From: Erpetoichthys calabaricus
Taxonomy: Eukaryota; Chordata; Cladistia; Polypteriformes; Polypteridae
Direction of reading: 5' to 3'
DNA: 64,000 bases
Assembly (NCBI RefSeq): GCF_900747795.2
Contig: NC_041396.2
Coordinates: 37,516,674 to 37,580,673, forward strand
Every line of letters starts with the position of its first letter. The stretch's first letter is position 1. Below the pieces are notes generated by a model, which made no database searches, was not told where the DNA came from, and was given only the letters and a program-made list of their open reading frames with translations. Positions 21,107 to 32,373 of the stretch are shown here, piece by piece. The translations under genes and the position numbers were made by a program.

Positions 21107-23605
21107 TTTTTTATATATAATTTTATTGTGATCACACAACATTCCATACAAATAGATCAATTTTACAAAAATTGGATTGAAAACAAATCAACCCCCACCC
21201 CTTAGAAAGAGAGCATGGGCTGCACAATAAAACTTAAAGGTAGTAAAAATAAGTAAATAGATGAATTAATAAGTGAATAAAGATAAATGCAGAAGAAAAA
21301 GAAATGGGGAGAGAATCTGAGCTTCCTCAGTGCTTTAAAAGCATATTCTAAAATGTTAATGATTAGATCCTGCCAGGTTTTGAAAAATTTCTGCACAAAT
21401 CCTCTAAGTGAGAATTAGATTTTTTCCAATTTCAAATAATCCTACCTTACTACCTAACTTAAAAGAGAAGAGTTAGGATTCTTCCAATTTAGCAAGATAA
21501 GTCTATTTGCCAATAGTGTAGTAAAGACAATCTTGTCTTTCTCCACTTTAAGCTCCTCTGGGAGTACACCAAACACAGCTGTTAGTGGATTAGGAGGGAT
21601 TGTGAAACCAAGGCTGTCTGAAAGGCATTTAAAAATTTTGGTCCAGAATGATGTTAATTTGGTGCAGGCCCAAAACATGTGACCCAGTGCGGCTGGAGCT
21701 TGATTGCAACGTTCACAGGTAGGATTTTGCCCTGGAAACATTTTGGACAGTTTTAAGTGAGACAGATGTGCTCGATATATAATTTTGAGTTTAATAATTG
21801 TATGCTTTGCGCATATGGAGCTCGAGTGAATTCTCTGCATTGCTACCTTCCACTCCGTTTCTGAGATGTTGAGTGAGGAATCCTTTTCCCATTGTCCACT
21901 TGGATCTTTGAAAGGGAGGGACTGTAAAATGGTTTTATATATTGTATAAATGCAGTCTAAGTTCTCGAAACTGAGCAATATTTTTCCAGCATAGAGGGAG
22001 GTGAGAGGTGAGGAAAATTGGGCAGGTTCTGTTTAACAAAGTTTCTAATTTGAAGGTAGTGAAAGAAATGTGTTGCTACAAAGTTAAATTTAGAATGTAA
22101 TTGTTTGTAGGATGCAAAGACGTTGTCTATGTACAAATCTCTAAGTGATTTAATCCCAAATGCTTTCCAGACATTAAAAACTGCATGTTTGCGAAGGTTG
22201 AAAAAGGTGGTTCTTGTGCAGAGGTGCCACCGATAAAAGATTCTCTATCATAAAATTCTTCCTACATTGGTTCCATATTCTAAATGAGTGAAGCACAATT
22301 GGGTTGTTAGTATATTGGCGATAACTTGTACTTATTGGGGCACAAAGCAAGGAATGTAAAGAAGTACTGCAGGATTTTATTTCTATTGTGGACCAAGACT
22401 TTATATGTTCATCTATTTGTGTCCATGTCCACGTTTTTATAGTTTATATGTTTGCTGCCCAGTAATAAAATTGAAAGTTAGGTAGAGCATGCCACCTTCT
22501 GCCTTTGGCCTTTGTAGGGTCACTCTTTGGATACGTGGATGTTTTGAATTCCAAATAAATTAGGTTATGGTGGAATCTAATTTCTTAAAAAACGATTTAT
22601 TGATGTATATTGGAATGTTTTAAAATAGGAAGAGAAACTTAGGGAGGATATTCATCTTAACAACATTAATTCTTCCAGCTAAAGTGAGATGAAGGGTTGA
22701 CCATCTATGCAAGTCTTGCTTAATTTTTTCCATACAGATGGCAAAATTTTGTTGATAAAGAGCTTTATGTTTACTTGTGATGTTTACCCCTAGATATTTA
22801 AACTGATCTGCAATGATAAAAGGGAAGGTGTCTAATCTAATATTGTGTGATTGAGAATTCAATGGAAAGAGCACACTTTTATACAAATTAATTCTGAGAC
22901 CAGAAATCATTTGAAATTCTTTTAGTGCTGTTAGGACTGCAGGCACAGTGTTTTGTGGGTCTGATATATACAGTACCATATCATCTGCATAGAGAGAAAT
23001 GTTCTGTTCAAGTCCTTCTCTGATAATCTTCTTTATCTCATAAGCATTTCAACAGTGAACTGCCAGTGGCTCAATGGCGATTGCAAAAAGTAGTGATGAC
23101 AAGAGGCATCCTTGTCTGGTACCACGTTCTAGTTTAAAGTAGTCTGAATTTATGTTGTTAATACAAACTGAAGCTTCTCGATTGGTATACAGTTTGAGCC
23201 ATGCACAAATGTTGAGGCCAAACCCAAATTTCTCCAATGTAGTGAAAAGGTAGTTCCATTCAATCACATCAAATGCTTTTTCTGCATCCAAGGATAATAA
23301 TATCTCTGGGGTCTGGGATGTTTGACTTTGCGGGTGAATATATTACATTAAACAGGCGTCGAAGATTGAACACTAAGTGTTGGACACCTGGCATGTTCTT
23401 GATCTATTCTAATAATTTCGCTGGTTAGCTCTGATAACTTCTTGATTTCCAATTTATTTCTGTGGGAAAGATATGAGATAATCTGTCCTCTTAAGAAGGC
23501 CTTCGGGGTTTCCCAGAGTATTCCTTCAGAGACATCTGAGGATGTATTTGTCTCTAGAAAAAAAATGATTTGTTTTGATATAAATTCTGTACAGTTCTCG
23601 TCTGC
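21107..23605 (-). mobile_element. 5'-truncated L1-type LINE with target duplication
   Basis: Minus-strand insertion bounded by a perfect 13-bp repeat TAGGTAGAAATCT (21094-21106 and 23606-23618). The 3' end (left side) shows CAATAAAATTATATATAAAA on the minus strand, i.e. a poly(A) signal and tail. Coding relics match fish L1 ORF2. Truncation of the 5' end and a clean target duplication are typical of target-primed insertion. Confidence 0.9.
21454..23600 (-). pseudogene. L1 ORF2 remnants
   Basis: From right to left on the minus strand: the endonuclease-RT linker (EGILWETPKAFLRGQIISYL, ~23530-23400); RT motif A region (LDAEKAFDVIEWNYLFTTL) and motif B (RGTRQGCLLSSLLFAIAIEP) at 23291-23049; RT thumb (FKYLGVNITSKH, HLTLAGRINVVKMNILPK) at 22979-22620; and the C-terminal Cys motif (CERCNQAPAALGHMFWACTK) at 21978-21454. 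Sequence normally lying between linker and motif A is missing, and several frames are used. Confidence 0.88.
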
Positions 23606-23864
23606 TAGGTAGAAATCTAAGTAAAGAACACAGACCTCAGTGTTATGCAATGTAATAAAATGCATTGTATTTTTACTTCCAACAAATCACAAAAAAATTG
23701 TAGTAATAAAAAAAATTACTACAAATGTTTGTGATGCATCATCTATTGGAATGACAAATGCAATGCATTTTATTACTACAAAAGTATGTAATGCGCCATT
23801 GATTGGAATGACAGAGACATAGCAACCACATGGACACACAGACTGTTATCCTTTAATTAAGGTG

Positions 23865-24020
23865 GATTGATAGACCACTCTGTAGGGATCTGTTTTGTCT
23901 TTGACAATAAAGGATTTTTTCCCATTGACCAAGAAAGCCAGTTAAATCCAGTTTGGGTTCAATGTAGTGGAACAAAAAATGTGAACACTTACAAGGGGTG
24001 AATACTGTTATATAGTTATT
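23865..24020 (+). mobile_element. Relic of a Tc1-like 3' end
   Basis: TCTGTTTTGTCTTTGACAAT, AAATCCAGTTTGGGTTCAAT and ACTTACAAGGGGTGAATACT parallel the 3' arms at 25720-25860, 27457-27622 and 45230-45392. Terminus lost. Confidence 0.6.
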
Positions 24021-25141
24021 ACATGCTAAGATTAGTTTGAAGATCTGCCATGCTTCATCTAGATTTAAGAACTGGTCATGATCCAAGAACATATGGGGAC
24101 AAATTCAAGCTATATAGAAAAGCACACAAAACAACAAGAAAACAGCTAAAAATGAAAAAAAACAGAGAGGACTAGTTTACATAATGTTTTTTTATCACAC
24201 ACAAATTTCATGGTTTCATTATAGGCAACAAAGAGAGCTTTTTATTCAAAATAACATTACAGTCCTGAAAATTCAGGGAAGCCCTAGGGTTAGGAAGTCC
24301 TCCATAGATTATAGAATGTAAATTATATTCTTTTTGTGAAACACATTTTATGACATTTTAGTAGAATACTTGAAATCAGACCAGTTTATTTAAAATTATT
24401 AAGACAGTATGACAGGGTTTAATGTAACATTGAGCTGGAGGGTTATGGGCAGGCTTTGCCTTACGTGTTTAGCTCTGCCCCTCCAAGCATATTCTTCCTG
24501 TTTCTGACAGTTTTCATCACCTTCAAACTAATTAACTGGGAAGGTGGCACATTCAGCCTCAGTGCTGGCATCCCCTGTGTTTTGAAGAAATGAACTGAAT
24601 AAATGAAGGGTGCAATCCGAGTTTGATCTCACACTGTCAGTGGACTGTAGTTTACTCAGCAGCACTGGAAAACAATGAATCAACAGCAGGGCAGAGGTTA
24701 GTCACAGGTAAGTCTTATAAAAATGTAATGTCTTCAGGATTAGAAACCTGATTTTTGAATTTTAAACACATATAGCTTATGTGACCATCAAGATATTTAA
24801 AATGACCTTTATTCTGAAAGAGCTGATGTCTGTGAAGAGGTAACCAGAAAACAGATTTGACAAAGATCCACCAGACTTTCTCACTGCTTAACGTTAACAT
24901 GAGACAGTAGCACACTGGTCAGTGTTATGTCTGTGCAGCTCTAGAAATGATTCAGTTGTTTGTGAAGGTGTATGCTCTCCCTGTCTCTTAGTGGGTGTTT
25001 TTCCAGATGCTCTCATTTTTGTCTCACAAGCCAAAGTGACAGTTTTTGAGGACATCTTAAACGTGCAGTGGTTTGTAGCTCTGCTTCCAAGCTTTAGAGA
25101 CCTGAGTTTAATTCTTCTCGTTGTGCCAGTCTGAGTTTTTT
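24021..25141. other. Intergenic, no gene seen
   Basis: No recognised transposon or exon. A good splice-donor-like CACAGGTAAGTC occurs at 24704-24715, and AATAAA occurs at 24597. Neither can be tied to a gene. Confidence 0.4.
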
Positions 25142-25870
25142 TCAAATACAGAGGATTCAGAAAGTACTCGGACATCCTTCACTTTCTGCACACTCGATTG
25201 TGTTGCTGATTTCATTTTAAAAGAAAAGAATTTCCACTTTGCCCATTTTTGCCTTAATCTGCACTCAATAACCCATAATGACAAAGTGAAAATATATTTG
25301 CAGAAAAGTTTGAAAATGTATTAAAAATCAAAAACTGAACTTTCTCATTTATATACATATTCAGACCCTTAGTTGTGGCACTCCAGATTGTTTTCTGGTC
25401 TTCCTGTTTGCTTTAATTCCCGTTGAGATGTGTCAAGAAATTGATCGGAGTCCACTTGTGGCAAAATGAACTGACTGGAAACCATCTAGAAAGGCACATA
25501 TTAATGTATACAGTAGAAGGTCCTACAATTCCCACTGCATGTCAGAAGGAAGTCACTGTAGACCTCCATGATCAAACTGTGGTGAGGCAAAGAGCAGGAC
25601 AAGGGGAAAAAATGATTTGTAAAGCTTTGTGTGTTTCCAGGCGCACGGTGGCATCATCAATAATTGTGAAATGGAAGAAAACTGGAACCACTAGGACATT
25701 TCATAGAGTTTTCAGTCACTTTGCAGAGATCTGTTTTTATTTTGACATTAAAAAGTCCTTGTCTGCTGACTGGTGTCAAAAAATCCAAACTCAATGATTC
25801 AATGTTTTATAACAATAACATGTGAAAACTTCCAAGGGGGTGAATACTTTTTATAGGCACTACTATACTT
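25142..25870 (+). mobile_element. Tc1-like transposon C, internally deleted and chimeric
   Basis: The left arm is CAGAGGATTCAGAAAGTACT and following bases of the family seen at 7431. It holds an N-terminal transposase relic at 25540-25715 (KEVTVDLHDQTVV, EKMICKALCVSRRTVAS). The DDE domain is absent. The sequence passes directly into the 3' arm of another Tc1 family (TTGCAGAGATCTGTTTTTAT to GTGAATACTTTTTATAGGCA), so this is a deletion product or a recombinant. Confidence 0.72.
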
Positions 25871-26044
25871 ATTTTATAGTATGCCAGTCTATGCCTAAAA
25901 ATAACATTATTAGTCTATTAATATGATTATTAGTCTGTGACAAATTCTGGAATTCTCAAGTCCACTTAATGAAAATCAGGGCTGTGGTTGTTAGAGATTA
26001 TTAAATACTGACGTGAAGAGGGTGAACACTTATGTGATCGGTTA

Positions 26045-27102
26045 CAGTACAATCCCTCTTAACCAGCCACCTTGGGACTGGACCCATGGCCGGTTGCTGT
26101 TTTGGCCGGTTAATCCAACGCATACCTATTTTCATGTAGAAAAATATTTCTAAGGTATATACTGTACCTTTTCGACGTTCCTGAAGAAACCATATACACA
26201 AGGCTTCATCCACAATTTCACACACAGGTTTTTTTCTCGTACAACGACAGGACAGTATGGTGTAGCGGGTCCACAGCTCAAGTCAAAAAGGCCACGTTTT
26301 AAATAAATAATCGCCGCTCTCGTGGTTTAGCGAGTATGTGTGGCCGATCGGTTCCCAGGGAATTCGTGATTCGGGCGATCCTAGCTTAAGTGCACAGGTG
26401 AAGAGTCGTCTGCATCCATAATTGTCCCCATGATAAATAGAAGCGCAAGGCGGCTAGGGGGAGAACAGGAAAGAACAGGAGGTTAATGGAGAAGGAAGCA
26501 GATAGAGGAAAGCTGGTGCAGGAGAGCGAGCGAGAGCAGATTCGATGGAGTAAAGGCAGGCAGCTGGTAGGTGAACCCCAGCAGATGAATGTTTGGCCGA
26601 CACTCGGTGGGGCTGAAGAAAGCGGTTGCTCCAGTTGAGCGATCACGGAGCTAGAGTGAACAGTATTGAAGACGACTGGCCGTCGAAAAGGCAGCAGCAG
26701 TCGTGGAGGCTTTGGGCTGTTTTAGCCCCAGCGTGAGCACCCTGGCTGCTGTGGAAAGAACCCAAGTCTTGATCCGGATGGAGCCCGACGTAGCCAGGGA
26801 TCGGAGGGCTATCGGACCAGTGTGGAAGGCAGCTGCACCTGCAGGTAGGGTGACTTCTCTGTTGCGAAAGCCCGATGGGAGAAGCAGGGGAGCTGCCAGG
26901 TAGAAAGAAGAAGGCACCGTGGAAAATTCATAAAGGAATATGTAAATGGAAATCACTCTGAAAGTAGGAGATCCTCTCATCTTCCAGGAAAGAAGGAAGT
27001 GCATACGTATAATATAAAGAAGAACTCAGGATTAAAAATTTTTTTTTTAATATTATTTTAACAGGCCGGTTAATGCGAGGCCAGTTAAGAGGGTTTGTAC
27101 TG
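26045..27102. mobile_element. Pogo/Tigger-like non-autonomous element
   Basis: Inverted ends CAGTACAATCCCTCTTAACC (left) and CAGTACAAACCCTCTTAACT (right, read inward) with TA on both sides (26043-26044, 27103-27104). The interior near both ends has CCGGTTAAT words, as in Tigger/pogo termini. No transposase is present. The core, ~26230-26940, is a GC-rich unrelated stretch with a TATA-like GATAAATAGAAG (26431-26442) and purine-rich DNA. Confidence 0.85.
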
Positions 27103-27124
27103 TATTTTGTTTTATATTTGTAAT

Positions 27125-27445
27125 GAGGCGCCCGAATGAGGCACATTACCTGCATTGTGAAGGAGCATCAGTTATAGCACTACGGCCATGTGGCGCGATT
27201 CCCCCGAAGATGATCCGGCTCACAGTATCCTCATTGTTGAGGAATCGAACGGCTGGACCAGACCAAGGAAACACCCATGTAATACCTGGCTGCGGCAGAC
27301 AGAGGGTAATTTCTGGAGGGTGTAACTGGACCACGTGTCTGCCTGGGGGGGTTGCCAACCAGGATCCCGAGCTGTTTTGATGTGCAGTGGGTGTGGCAAC
27401 ATGCGGTACCAATGCATGCTCCCCAACATGACCTGACTTGACCTG
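27125..27445 (+). mobile_element. SINE-like retroposon with (ACCTG)n tail
   Basis: 321-bp insertion bounded by the 11-bp direct repeat ATATTTGTAAT (27114-27124 and 27446-27456). The body contains GGTTGCCAACCAGGATCCCG and ends in a short ACCTGACTTGACCTG tail. Family not named with certainty; a tRNA-like head (GGCCATGTGGCGCGATTCCC) is possible. The paralogous site near 45227 is empty. Confidence 0.82.
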
Positions 27446-27895
27446 ATATTTGTAATTCATTTACACCACTGTGCAGAGATCTGTTTTCACTTAGACATTA
27501 AAGAGTCTCTTTCTTTTCATAAATGTCAGAAAAGCTAAAATAAATCCACTGCGACTCAATGCTGTCTAACAATAAAGTGTGAAAACTTCCAAGGGGGTGA
27601 ATACTTTTTCTTGGCACTGTATTCCCTTTTGATAACTTTACTGCCAGGTTGAACTGAGATGTGTTTGAACAGGCCTGCATGTAACGTGTGTATGAATGTG
27701 TGCTGACTTCTAGTGTTGTGCATGGCTGTATACATTTATTGGTAATATATTTGTTACAAATGTTTTGTTACACATCAATGTTAATAGCTGATTTATGTTT
27801 TTGATTAATTGAAACGGATGTATGTGCCTTAATATATTCTTATTTATCATTTCACTGGATTGTGAAAATGTGCTGCTGGTTGGTTGGATATACAG

Positions 27896-28018
27896 GTAAG
27901 AATTTCAATGTATTCTGTTCAAGTGGCAATACTTTGAGAACTATAATTGTGAAAAACATCTTTGTAAAACTGATTGATGGATTGATTGATTGATTAAGTC
28001 ATATTTTTTGATAGCCAG
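27896..28018 (+). other. Possible 5' UTR intron of V1R-2
   Basis: Donor TACAG|GTAAGA and acceptor TTTTTTGATAGCCAG| enclose 123 bp ending 24 bp before the start codon. V1R genes commonly have non-coding upstream exons. In the V1R-3 copy the donor reads ACAG|GCAAGG. Confidence 0.35.
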
Positions 28019-28042
28019 ACTGCAGATGTCCAGCAGGATACA

Positions 28043-28996
28043 ATGGATCTGCGTGCCATCCTTAAAGCCATGTTTTTCCTGATCCTGAATGGAGTGGGCA
28101 TCCCAGGTAATTCCATCATTTTGGGAGTCTTCACTCACATCGCAGTTACTGAGAGCAAACTCCTGCCAGCTGATGTCCTTGTGGCCCACCTGTCCTTTGT
28201 CAATCTACTTCTGACGCTCACCCAAGGGATCCCTCAAACCTTTTCAGCTTTTGCCTATAAAGGCTTCTATGATACTCCCACCTGTCAGTTCCTCATCTTT
28301 ACTTCAAGGGTCACCCGCGCTCTCTCCATCTCTGTGACTTTCCTTCTCAGCATTTACCAGTGCATCACTATTGCAGCTGCATCTTCCCCTCTTTCCTGCC
28401 TCAAGCCAAAATTGTCAGAGTGCCTCTGGCCTCTCCTCGCCTTCTTCTGGCTTCTTGATGGTTCAACCACATACGCAAGTATTTTGTATGGCAGCCAGAT
28501 TCAGAATGTTACTATACAGCAGTTTGCAATTAATTTGGGCTACTGTCTTGTGCAGTTTCCCAGTAAAGCTGCATATGTTTATAATGGCATCATGTATCTC
28601 ACACGGGACCTCCTCTTTGTAATACTGATGGCAGCAGCCAGCACCTATATTCTGGTAATTCTGTACCAACACAGAAAAAGAGTCCGGGGTATCCGCAGTC
28701 GTGACCGACTTCATGGCACATCAGCAGAAACTCGAGCAGCAAAAACCGTGGTCACCCTAGTCACACTCTACGTGATCTTCTTTGGGGTGGACAATATGAT
28801 CTGGGTGTACACATTGACAGATTCTCAGGTGCCTGCCCTGCTCAATGATGTCAGGGTTTTGTTTTCCTCATTATATGCTACGGTGTGTCCAGTGGTTGTG
28901 ATCATTTCTAATCGGAAAGTCAATCGAGAGCTTCAGTGCATAAAACCGGAGAAGCAAGTATCCACGAGTGAGGTCACAGTCAGCAGCATCAGTTAA
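28043..28996 (+). CDS. V1R/ORA-type vomeronasal receptor 1 (V1R-2)
   Basis: Intact single-exon GPCR of 317 residues. Landmarks: TM1 GIPGNSIILGVF, TM2 HLSFVNLLLTLTQG, Cys81 at the head of TM3, FLLSIYQCITIAAASS at its end, N-glycosylation site NVT at 155-157, Cys168 in loop 2, HRKRVRGI after TM5, SAETRAAKTVVTLVTLYVIF leading through TM6 with GVDNMIWVY, and TM7 ATVCPVVVIISNRKV. Start ATG at 28043 matches the homologous start of V1R-1. Aligning by eye, it differs from V1R-3 at about 35 of 308 shared positions. Likely a pheromone/odorant receptor expressed in single sensory neurons; ligand unknown. Confidence 0.96.
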   Translation: MDLRAILKAMFFLILNGVGIPGNSIILGVFTHIAVTESKLLPADVLVAHLSFVNLLLTLTQGIPQTFSAFAYKGFYDTPTCQFLIFTSRVTRALSISVTFLLSIYQCITIAAASSPLSCLKPKLSECLWPLLAFFWLLDGSTTYASILYGSQIQNVTIQQFAINLGYCLVQFPSKAAYVYNGIMYLTRDLLFVILMAAASTYILVILYQHRKRVRGIRSRDRLHGTSAETRAAKTVVTLVTLYVIFFGVDNMIWVYTLTDSQVPALLNDVRVLFSSLYATVCPVVVIISNRKVNRELQCIKPEKQVSTSEVTVSSIS

Positions 28997-29013
28997 ATGT
29001 CTCTTCTAATGGA

Positions 29014-29019
29014 AATAAA
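29014..29019 (+). promoter_or_regulatory. Proximal poly(A) signal of V1R-2
   Basis: AATAAA 17 nt after the stop codon, in TCTAATGGAAATAAAGCACA. The V1R-3 copy reads AAAAAA at this place. Confidence 0.5.
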
Positions 29020-29952
29020 GCACACCTTGTCCCTCTGCTCAGTAATTCATAGCTACATGCTAGCCAAAGCTTTCCGATTCTCTCAAAAGCCACCTCAGCA
29101 TTCAGAATAATTTCTTAAATAAAAAGCGGCTTATTTGTTGAGGTGGCGTTTAACACAAGCAGTTCATTTAGACAAAGTCCACAGTGCTAGGATGGTTGGT
29201 TCAATACTCCAAGCACATGCGTTCTAGTCTCAGCCCATGCAATGTATATGTTGAGTTTGCTAATTTTTCAATATTTTTGAAGGTTTTTTCTGATATTCTA
29301 AAATCCCCAAAATATTTACATTGGATGAACTGGTAACACCAAAGTGTGTGTGTGTAAGTAACTATGACCTGTGATAGGCTGCTGCCACAGCCATGGATGA
29401 TTCCTACCTAATGCTGGCACTATTAACTAAGATAACGAATGGTGCTCAGGAGGATCATAAGTCAAACATACATTTATTAACAAGACAGGGGCTGGGTGAC
29501 CAGTTACACAAGAGCAGCGGTACTCTGTGGTGAATGGGGTGCTCTTTCTTTCCTTTTCTTTCACAATGCCTGTTGCTCTAAGCTTCATTAAGTTATATTT
29601 TATGTTATCTGTTAATAGGTGCAGAAAAAAAACTTATTCATGAAAAAGATTTCATAGACAGATATACAGATAGATTTGCAATATTTGTACATACTACATG
29701 ATCAAAACAATTACTAAGTAACATATTACATGAGTCTGGTTGAATGTTATGGCATTTCTTTTTAAGTGTATTATAGTAGTGTATCTAATCAATGGAGGTG
29801 TGTTAAGCAAAAAAGAATAGAACTGAACAAAGAATTAAATAAATTAAATAAAGTATTTGTATGTATTTGTGTAAATTAAGACCTATGTACATTTGCACAA
29901 TGTTATAAGCATACACCTTAAAATAAAAAGAAACACTATAAGGCCAGCAGTA

Positions 29953-30372
29953 CAGTAGATTCAACAAGTATTCAACAAGACCCTTTGACTTTCTACAAAC
30001 TTTATTGTGTTGTAGATTTAATGTGAAAGAGATATATTTGCCATTTTTGCCCATCACACTACACTGAATAATCGATAATGACAAAGTGAAAACATGTTTT
30101 CAGAAAGGTTTGCAAAATTATTAAAAATCAAAAGCTAAAATACAGATTTCTGGATTTTGCTGTTGAATGGTCATCTACAAAGTATTGAATTAAAAGTCTG
30201 AATACTTCTATGAATAAGAAAATTATGTTTGTGATTTTTAGTAAATTTGTAAACCTTTCTAAAAACATGTCATTATGGGTTATTGATTATAGAATGTTGG
30301 ATGTAAATGGAAAATGTATCCATTTAAAATTGAATCTACAACACAATAAAGTATACAGAAGGGGAAGGAGTC
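29953..30372. mobile_element. Tc1-derived MITE
   Basis: Two facing Tc1 arms with almost nothing between them. The left arm has TTTATTGTGTTGTAGATTTA and AATGACAAAGTGAAAACATG; the right has the inverse words CATGTCATTATGGGTTATTG and ATCTACAACACAATAAAGTA. About 420 bp in all, no transposase. It belongs near the 7431 family. Confidence 0.85.
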
Positions 30373-30379
30373 GTACTTT

Positions 30380-30545
30380 GAGTACACCCTGTGCCTTCTC
30401 TCCCGTACTCACAGAACTAACAAAGAGGTTCCTCCTGCTAGCTTCACATAACTACATTTGCTGCAGCTAAATCTTCTGTAGGGCTCCTTATCATGCACAG
30501 GGCTATCTTTTTGTGTACCACCCTGTAACTATGTGAAGATCTCAA
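30380..30545. repeat. Dispersed repeat, unnamed
   Basis: CTCACAGAACTAACAAAGAG, TTTGCTGCAGCTAAATCTTC and CTTATCATGCACAGGGCTAT recur in the same order at 51500-51660. A shared repeat family I cannot name. Confidence 0.5.
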
Positions 30546-30549
30546 GGGC

Positions 30550-30893
30550 GGACCCCATTTACTTTGAAGAAAACAACAATGTATTTGTTGTATAGTCCAC
30601 AATCACACAAGCAATGCCTAAATGGTGTTTAACAGGCCCTGTTTTTTTCCAGGCCCTCAGCCTTAACTCTCTAAGGACACAAGAAAAAACTCCCAAAAAA
30701 ACCTTGATTAGAAAAAAAAGAAGAAATCTTGGGGAGGGCAATTTAGAGAAAGGCCCCCCTTCCAGGTAGGTTGGGTGTGCAATGAGGGTCAAAACATGGG
30801 ATAGATACAACACACAAAACAGAATACAAGTAATCCTCTTCACAGAGATAGATGGAAAATCCATCATTGCCACCTCAGAAATATAACACAATA
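30550..30893 (-). mobile_element. L2-type LINE 3' end
   Basis: On the minus strand the words CCCAACCTACCTGGAAGG, AAGATTTCTTC and GGGAGTTTTTTCTTGTGTCC match the 3' UTR of the L2 copies at 52137-53240 and 57320-58672. Only the 3' UTR is present. Confidence 0.75.
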
Positions 30894-31080
30894 AGCAGAC
30901 AAAAACTTTAGGCTGTCCAGCCCTTGGGTCATTAACCAGTAAATGTGCTTAACAGAGGGACCAAGGCCTGTGGAGCAGTAAAGGAGGCAGACACAAAGGT
31001 GCAATTTATTTTGCAATAAATAAATTAAAAACAGTTAAAAACTTTCCGAAAATGTGAAAACAATAAACAGTTGTTAAGAC

Positions 31081-31367
31081 ATCCATCCATTATCCAACCC
31101 ACTATATCCTAAGTACAGGGGGTCTGCTGGAGCCAATCCCAGCCAACACATGGCGTAGGGCACACACAAACACACCCACACACACTAGGGACAATTTAGG
31201 ATCGCCAATGGACCTAACCTGCATGTCTTTGGACTGTGGAAGGAAACCGGAGTACCCGGTGGAAACCCACACAGACACGGGGAGAACATGCAAACTCCAC
31301 ACAGGGAGGACCCGGGAAGTGAACCTGGGTCTCCTAACTGCAAGGCAGCAGCGCTACCACTGCGCCC
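31081..31367 (-). mobile_element. tRNA-derived SINE
   Basis: Reverse-oriented copy of the 3625 SINE family, tail at the left. Target repeats CAGTTGTTAAGAC (31068-31080) and CAGTTGTTAAAAC (31368-31380) differ at one base. Confidence 0.92.
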
Positions 31368-31380
31368 CAGTTGTTAAAAC

Positions 31381-32267
31381 ATGTACAATATCTCAAAAAA
31401 AAACAAAGTTGTGAAAATTGCACACACCCCAATTTTTTTTCCAGTCTGGGTACTTAATATCCAAACACATTCAGTTCCAATGAGCTTTCTTTTAATTTGG
31501 CCTTCAGCTTTGTTTTACCATCTCATTCCACTAGCTCAGAGGGTCACTAAGCTTTCTGTTACAACAGAATTCCAGCCCATCTCATCCAGTAAAACCAGCT
31601 TACGTCCATAAGCAACCCTGAACAACCTCCGATTCTCTCAACTTCCCCTTCTACATTCATGTCAAGCTTTTATAAGCTTCTCCTGCCATCAGCTGACAAG
31701 GGACTTGGTCACCCATTCCCCACAGCATCAGTGCCAAAAATATTGCGAAAGGGAGTGAAAGCGGTAAGGGTAGGATTGTAGCCAATGGGAATAAGTCAGT
31801 GCAAACCAGCTAATCACGATGCACGCCTCCTTCCCCAATTCCATAGTTTACCTCTTATCGTAGGTGATACATATTGCACACTCCTACTGGAAGGTATTTA
31901 GAGGTGTGTCTGTATGGTGTCAACTGTGTTGTTCCTACTCTGCTAGTACCAGGCCTCCATGCTGATCTCATTTTGAACATAAATGTTATCAAATACTTCC
32001 TTCATCACATGAAGAGCCACAGTGAGTACTGGGACCTTGCTTCAAGAAATGGTGCCCATTTGCACCCTGATGTGGAACAGTCCAACAATATGATGATCTG
32101 CATTGGCTGATGGACAGGTGGGGTGATGCTGAATAAGGTTGGGACTGTAGTGCTAAAACAAGTTTCAACCCTTCTTCCTAGACATGAATACTTCCCACAA
32201 TGCTAATTTACAACAGCGTACATATTCATGCACCACTTAATATGTAAATACAAAAAAGTAACACACC
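31381..32267. other. Intergenic, no gene seen
   Basis: Unassigned DNA between the SINE and the left LTR of the gypsy-type fossil. A TATA-like TTATAAAAGC occurs on the minus strand near 31670, without other support. Confidence 0.4.
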
Positions 32268-32373
32268 TGAAATGTTAAAACAGAAAATATATGAATGCAT
32301 ATAGAATTCCTATTAACAAAAAAAAAACATGTGGAAAGGCCGTTCACATTAACACATAACCAACATTAATATA

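Larger units (their letters stand above)
26000..27622 (+). mobile_element. Tc1-like 3' arm D split by two insertions
   Basis: Pieces 26000-26044, 27103-27124 and 27457-27622 together match the uninterrupted arm at 45160-45392 and end in CTTTTTCTTGGCACTGTATT. A pogo-like element and a SINE separate them. Confidence 0.82.
25940..29925 (+). repeat. Segmental duplication, copy 1 (V1R-2 block)
   Basis: Similar in order to 45123-47620: shared GTTAGAGATTATTAAATACT leader, Tc1 3' arm, GTAATATATTTGTT segment, V1R gene, 3' flank (GTTGCTCTAAGCTTCATTAA, TATCTAATCAATG) and an end near ACATTTGCACAATGTT. This copy is longer because of the pogo-like (26045) and SINE (27125) insertions. The left boundary is approximate. 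Confidence 0.85.

Noticed and set aside
26651-27004. Open frames in the GC-rich core of the pogo-like MITE as a host gene
   Set aside because: Frames on both strands overlap, no domain is recognisable, and the segment moves with the MITE and is missing from the paralogous block.
27146-27460. Minus-strand open frame of 104 codons
   Set aside because: It lies wholly inside the SINE-like insertion bounded by the 11-bp target repeat.
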